Virus record (IMG/VR): IMGVR_UViG_3300031673_000145
Location: 1 to 42,331 of that record
Origin: a virus
Reading direction: 5' to 3' (one strand)
Length of the DNA: 42,331 nt
The translations under genes and the position numbers were made by a program. The notes below the pieces were generated by a model that was given only the letters and a program-made list of their open reading frames with translations, had not been told where the DNA came from and did not search any database. Positions 39,306 to 42,331 of this stretch are shown piece by piece. Each line of letters starts with the position of its first letter. Position 1 is the stretch's first letter.

Positions 39306-41111
39306 TTATCGGTTTCCGAAGCGCATGTCCTGGCGCACAGTGCCAAGAGACTTGGCAGTCGTGCACAGAGGACAATTCTGCGATTTGTAGGTCACCCCGT
39401 GCGCGAAGCACTTGGTGGTGGCTTCATTTGAAGCGCGCATCGCGCTGATGTTCTCCTGCACCTCCATTGACTCACGCACCTGAGGAGCCAGCGAAGTGTA
39501 TTGCGCGGAGTTCTGGGCAGTAGCCGACCGACGAATTCCGTCAGGGTCGTAGCCTTGGATGCCCGCGCGCAAGTAGAACGGAATCGCCATCGACCGTGAG
39601 GTGATAGCTTTCTTGACGCCGTGCGGACAGTTGCCTGATTGACAAGCACTGCACGAACCAGAGCCGTGGGTCATGTAGTCGTCCTTGTCAAAAGACTTGC
39701 CTACGCCACCACCAGCTGGCGCACCACCTGAAGATCCTGTGGTGTTCTTTGGCGCAGCTGAGGGAGCGGATGATGCTGGAGCTGCGGAAGGGGCAGGCTT
39801 ACTTGCGCCCGCGCCTGCGATAGTGCTCACAGCGCCTGGTGCGCTATGCACTGCAGCTGCGCCACCACCACCTGGTGCCGAAGCGTAGCCAGCACCTTGA
39901 GACATGCCAGAGCTGTAGCCAGCGCCAAGTGCGCCTTTTTCAGCTTCGTCTACCTCTTCCTCTTCCTCTTCCACTTCTTCTTCGACACCGTCGTCCATAG
40001 TGTCTGCGTCACCGCCGAAGCCTTTGCTCAGCCAACCATCAAAAATGCTTTTCATCGACTTGGAGCTGTACACCAGGTCGAGGTGCTCTTGTTCGCTACC
40101 AGCGTACCCAGGGTCGTTGGGGAGCATCGGAGTTGTTGTGTTGCCGCTAGGTTTCTTTCGCACGCCAGCTGACACCAATATTGCTATTGCAGCGTCATGC
40201 TTATCCTCTATGCCTGCGGCTGCGCTTCCATGGTCTGCGACCATCTGCTCTACCTTAGCTTTAGGCGTGCTTGGTGCGTAGTACATAGCGATGTCATCAG
40301 CCATTGCCTGCATTTTTGGTGAGAGGTTCGCACCACCACCACCAGCACTGCCACCACCACTATCACCATACTCGTATTTGTAGTTGCCTGGTCCACCAGT
40401 TCTCTTGGTGTACTTGGATTTATTCAGGGCCACTGCGCGTTCGTATTCTGATTGCATACTATTATTCCCTTGCGATTTTCGCGCATCAGCGCGTTTCGAT
40501 GCTGCATCATGGAGCGCCACCATTTGGGAGTGGCCTTCTAGCTTCTTGAAGTCACCTCGATCAGATGCGCCACGCATCTCTTTGAAGTGCGCGTTGCTGC
40601 TCGCTTCATGATCAGCTGCCGTAAAGCCGTTGAACTTGCCCTCAAATCTGGACATGGTGCCATCAGTGAGTCCGCCGTCTGTATCGAACTTGGTGCCCTC
40701 AGAAGGACTCGTATCCGTACTGGACTTCAGCTTTTCCAGCTGCGCCTTGTCACGCTTATCTTTGTTCGCAGCCTGTGACTGCATTTCAGCGTGGTACTGA
40801 GCCTTCTCACGCTTCTCCTGATCTGCGTGTGGATTTGTGCTGGTGGCGCTTTCAGCTTCATCGCGCGTCAAGTAACGATCTTGGCCCCTGTCGTAGTACG
40901 TGCCTCCGTCGTAACTGTTGTCGTAGTAAAGCTCACGACCACTTGGGAACGTGAAAGGACCTTCCATGCCGTCTAATGCCCGATCCTCATTGCCGTGCGT
41001 GGCACCGGAATTGGCGTACTCATATTTGTAGTTGCCCGGACCACCAGTTCTTTTGGTGTACTTGGCCTTGCACAATTCGACAGCGCGCTGATATTCAGAT
41101 CCCCAATTCAT
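39306..41111 (-). CDS. Cargo-type protein with duplicated N-terminal unit and zinc clusters (601 aa)
   Basis: Two copies of an opening unit are present: residues 5-36 ('SEYQRAVELCKAKYTKRTGG' and onward) and 221-252 ('SEYERAVALNKSKYTKRTGG' and onward), each holding the PGNY motif at 16-31 and 232-247. The second unit begins with an internal Met, so this looks like a fused gene duplication. Residues about 370-395 are an acidic run, 397-432 the Gly/Ala module shared with the 403-residue protein. Near the end are two cysteine sets, CSACQSGNCPHG (487-498) and CFAHGVTYKSQNCPLC (568-583), likely zinc sites. The start is one base after the portal stop. No enzymatic motif; an internal virion protein is inferred. 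Confidence 0.65.
   Translation of the reverse strand: MNWGSEYQRAVELCKAKYTKRTGGPGNYKYEYANSGATHGNEDRALDGMEGPFTFPSGRELYYDNSYDGGTYYDRGQDRYLTRDEAESATSTNPHADQEKREKAQYHAEMQSQAANKDKRDKAQLEKLKSSTDTSPSEGTKFDTDGGLTDGTMSRFEGKFNGFTAADHEASSNAHFKEMRGASDRGDFKKLEGHSQMVALHDAASKRADARKSQGNNSMQSEYERAVALNKSKYTKRTGGPGNYKYEYGDSGGGSAGGGGANLSPKMQAMADDIAMYYAPSTPKAKVEQMVADHGSAAAGIEDKHDAAIAILVSAGVRKKPSGNTTTPMLPNDPGYAGSEQEHLDLVYSSKSMKSIFDGWLSKGFGGDADTMDDGVEEEVEEEEEEVDEAEKGALGAGYSSGMSQGAGYASAPGGGGAAAVHSAPGAVSTIAGAGASKPAPSAAPASSAPSAAPKNTTGSSGGAPAGGGVGKSFDKDDYMTHGSGSCSACQSGNCPHGVKKAITSRSMAIPFYLRAGIQGYDPDGIRRSATAQNSAQYTSLAPQVRESMEVQENISAMRASNEATTKCFAHGVTYKSQNCPLCTTAKSLGTVRQDMRFGNR
39816..39923 (-). repeat. Gly/Ala module, copy in the 601-aa gene
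   Basis: Encodes residues 397-432 (GAGYSSGMSQGAGYASAPGG, ending SAPGAVSTIAG), with near-identity to 38272-38385. Duplicated or exchanged between neighbouring genes. Confidence 0.7.
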
Positions 41112-41112
41112 A

Positions 41113-42331
41113 TTAGACCTCTGCCTTCTCTTGCAGGTTCAGGCCAAAGTGCTCCGAGTATTTCGGACCATTGTCACCCGAGCCTGCAGTCTGTTCGCCC
41201 ATTGCACCCGGTGAGGCTTCATCTTCTGTGCCGTCTTCTGCTCCACCTTCACCAGGTGCGCCTTCTTCCCCACCAGCCTGGGCTTCCATAGCCTGGATGT
41301 AAACAGGATTCATTGGGATGTCGCCACCTTCGAGGTCGGGCAGGTCAAGTGTTCGTCTTGCTTCGTTGAGTGTCATGTAGCTGGAAATCTGCTCGACGAG
41401 CATCTCGTGCTTCTCAGTTTCAGACAGCTCGTCGAGACCAACAAACTCGAGCGTGAAGTGGTCATCGATCTTGTCGATGATGTTCCTGTTGAGCATCTTC
41501 GCAAGGAAGCGAAGCAGTGGCTTGAGGCCACGATCTCGAGAAGCTTTGAGCTTCCATTCTTGTGAGGACTCAAACATTGGGGTTGCGGACGATCCGCCAG
41601 TGCCAAGCTCGAAGTTGATCTCCGCTGGGTCAATCAGGAAGACCGCGCATGAAATCTTGATGAGGTACTCGATCCACTTGCCGAACTCCATCTCCGAGTT
41701 CGTCTTGGCTAGGTCAATCCACTCGATGCCCTCCGACTGCATGATGGGAGTTCGCCATGCGTTCTCGACACCAGCTGCCTGGGCCATCCACTGGCGTTTG
41801 AATCCTTCGAGCATCTCAGGTGTGTAGTTGTCACCTTTGAGGTTGAGCATTCCCTTGGGTGCCGACCCTTGAGAGAAGAACTTGCGGTTGTACTCCTCTG
41901 CGTTGAGGTGTGCCGTCACGACTGTGATGAGCTGCTCCAACTCGCCGAAGCCGTAGCCCTGGACGTATATGTCTGTCCGTGGGTTGCGGACGCCAAACGC
42001 CATGTTTGCGCAGCTGTAGACGTTCTCAATCTGTCCATTGATGACCTGGACATAGGAAACTGGGTCGCCAGCGCTGTGCTCCGAGCCGTACTCACGACCC
42101 TCGTGTAGCCCTGCGAAGCGTGTGGGCATGTCTGGGACGAAGCCATCGCGGCTGTGATAGCTGGAGTTGACACCAACGTAGCGGTCGTCTGCAGCGATGC
42201 GGAGCGTGCTGGCATCCACAGCCAGGAACTCGTAGGGGAGGCCCAGTCGGTCTGGGACAATCTCGAATGAGGCTTGGTCGTAGATGAGCGAGTCACGCAC
42301 AATCTTGCGCAAGAATGCTTCAAAGTCGTCT
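41113..42331 (-). CDS. Portal protein, 5' end outside the window
   Basis: Forms the dodecameric portal through which DNA enters and leaves. The frame runs past the right edge of the window, so the true start is missing; a TTG at 42312 is only the first start-like codon. Segments of the portal core are visible: 'DSLIYDQASFEIVPDRLG', 'LAVDASTLRIAADDRYVG', 'IYVQGYGFGELEQLITVVTA', 'EEYNRKFFSQGSAPKGMLNL', 'PEMLEGFKRQWMAQAAGVEN', and 'KISCAVFLIDPAEINFELG'. 'GSAPKG' with 'G.IEWIDLAKTNSEMEF' is the clip/stem side of portal proteins of this class. The C-terminus is an acidic Gly/Glu tail (about 60 residues) ending 'HFGLNLQEKAEV'. Confidence 0.85.
   Translation of the reverse strand, partial: DDFEAFLRKIVRDSLIYDQASFEIVPDRLGLPYEFLAVDASTLRIAADDRYVGVNSSYHSRDGFVPDMPTRFAGLHEGREYGSEHSAGDPVSYVQVINGQIENVYSCANMAFGVRNPRTDIYVQGYGFGELEQLITVVTAHLNAEEYNRKFFSQGSAPKGMLNLKGDNYTPEMLEGFKRQWMAQAAGVENAWRTPIMQSEGIEWIDLAKTNSEMEFGKWIEYLIKISCAVFLIDPAEINFELGTGGSSATPMFESSQEWKLKASRDRGLKPLLRFLAKMLNRNIIDKIDDHFTLEFVGLDELSETEKHEMLVEQISSYMTLNEARRTLDLPDLEGGDIPMNPVYIQAMEAQAGGEEGAPGEGGAEDGTEDEASPGAMGEQTAGSGDNGPKYSEHFGLNLQEKAEV

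Noticed and set aside
39292-39411. Forty-residue N-terminal extension of the 403-aa protein
   Set aside because: ATG at 39291 has a good AGGAG site, and the extension overlaps the end of the upstream gene.
1-42331. tRNA genes, integrase, insertion sequences
   Set aside because: I saw no cloverleaf, recombinase or terminal inverted repeats in the non-coding gaps.

Overview
This window is the head and tail structural region of a contractile-tailed (myovirus-type) double-stranded DNA phage or prophage. Every gene I can support lies on the minus strand, so transcription runs from the right end of the window to the left. Genes are packed with 4-base or 1-base overlaps, start on ATG, GTG or TTG, and stop on all three stop codons. 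There are no tRNA genes, CRISPR arrays, integrase, insertion sequences or replication genes. The promoters I can see are sigma-70-like (TTGACA, 17-18 bases, TAGAAC), which fits a bacterial host. The sequence does not let me name the host.

In order of transcription: (1) 42331-41113, portal protein, cut by the window edge. (2) 41111-27143, an unusually long block of eleven genes between portal and prohead protease, likely encoding internal head or ejected proteins. It includes proteins with zinc-binding cysteine clusters, a proline-rich repeat protein, a protein with DUF5661-like, pyrophosphatase-like and MuF-like parts, a protein with sigma-like and possible topoisomerase-IB-like parts, a Zeta-toxin-like kinase and a tandem metallopeptidase. 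Five of the eleven share a short motif (YTKRTGxPGNYxYxY), present eight times. (3) 26999-23604, prohead protease, scaffold-like protein and major capsid protein carrying an FN3-like insertion. (4) 23508-16956, small head proteins, a membrane/coiled-coil protein, and connector, neck and tail-completion proteins. (5) 16945-12322, a small basic protein, sheath, a J-domain ORF, tail tube, and two overlapping tail assembly chaperone frames joined by a probable programmed frameshift. (6) 12322-5, tape measure, baseplate hub, spike, a LysM-gp25 fusion, baseplate J protein and a large repeat-built baseplate or fibre-associated protein.

The parts fit together as a standard assembly line: portal, scaffold and protease build and mature the capsid; connector proteins close it; chaperone and tape measure set tube length (744 residues would predict a tail of roughly 110 nm); sheath, hub, spike and wedge proteins make the contractile injection machine. 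The distinctive part is the portal-to-protease block. Its motif-tagged, enzyme-like and metal-binding proteins look like cargo packed in the capsid and delivered with the DNA. The shared motif would be a candidate packaging or delivery tag; this is inference and has not been shown.

Regulatory signals sit in the few real gaps: two promoters built on a shared 17-base element (TAGAATCAGYCTTGACA) in front of the protease and the connector operon, palindromes over one of them, two hairpins just after the capsid gene, and a possible 10-codon leader peptide coupled to the protease. No non-coding stretch exceeds about 150 bases.
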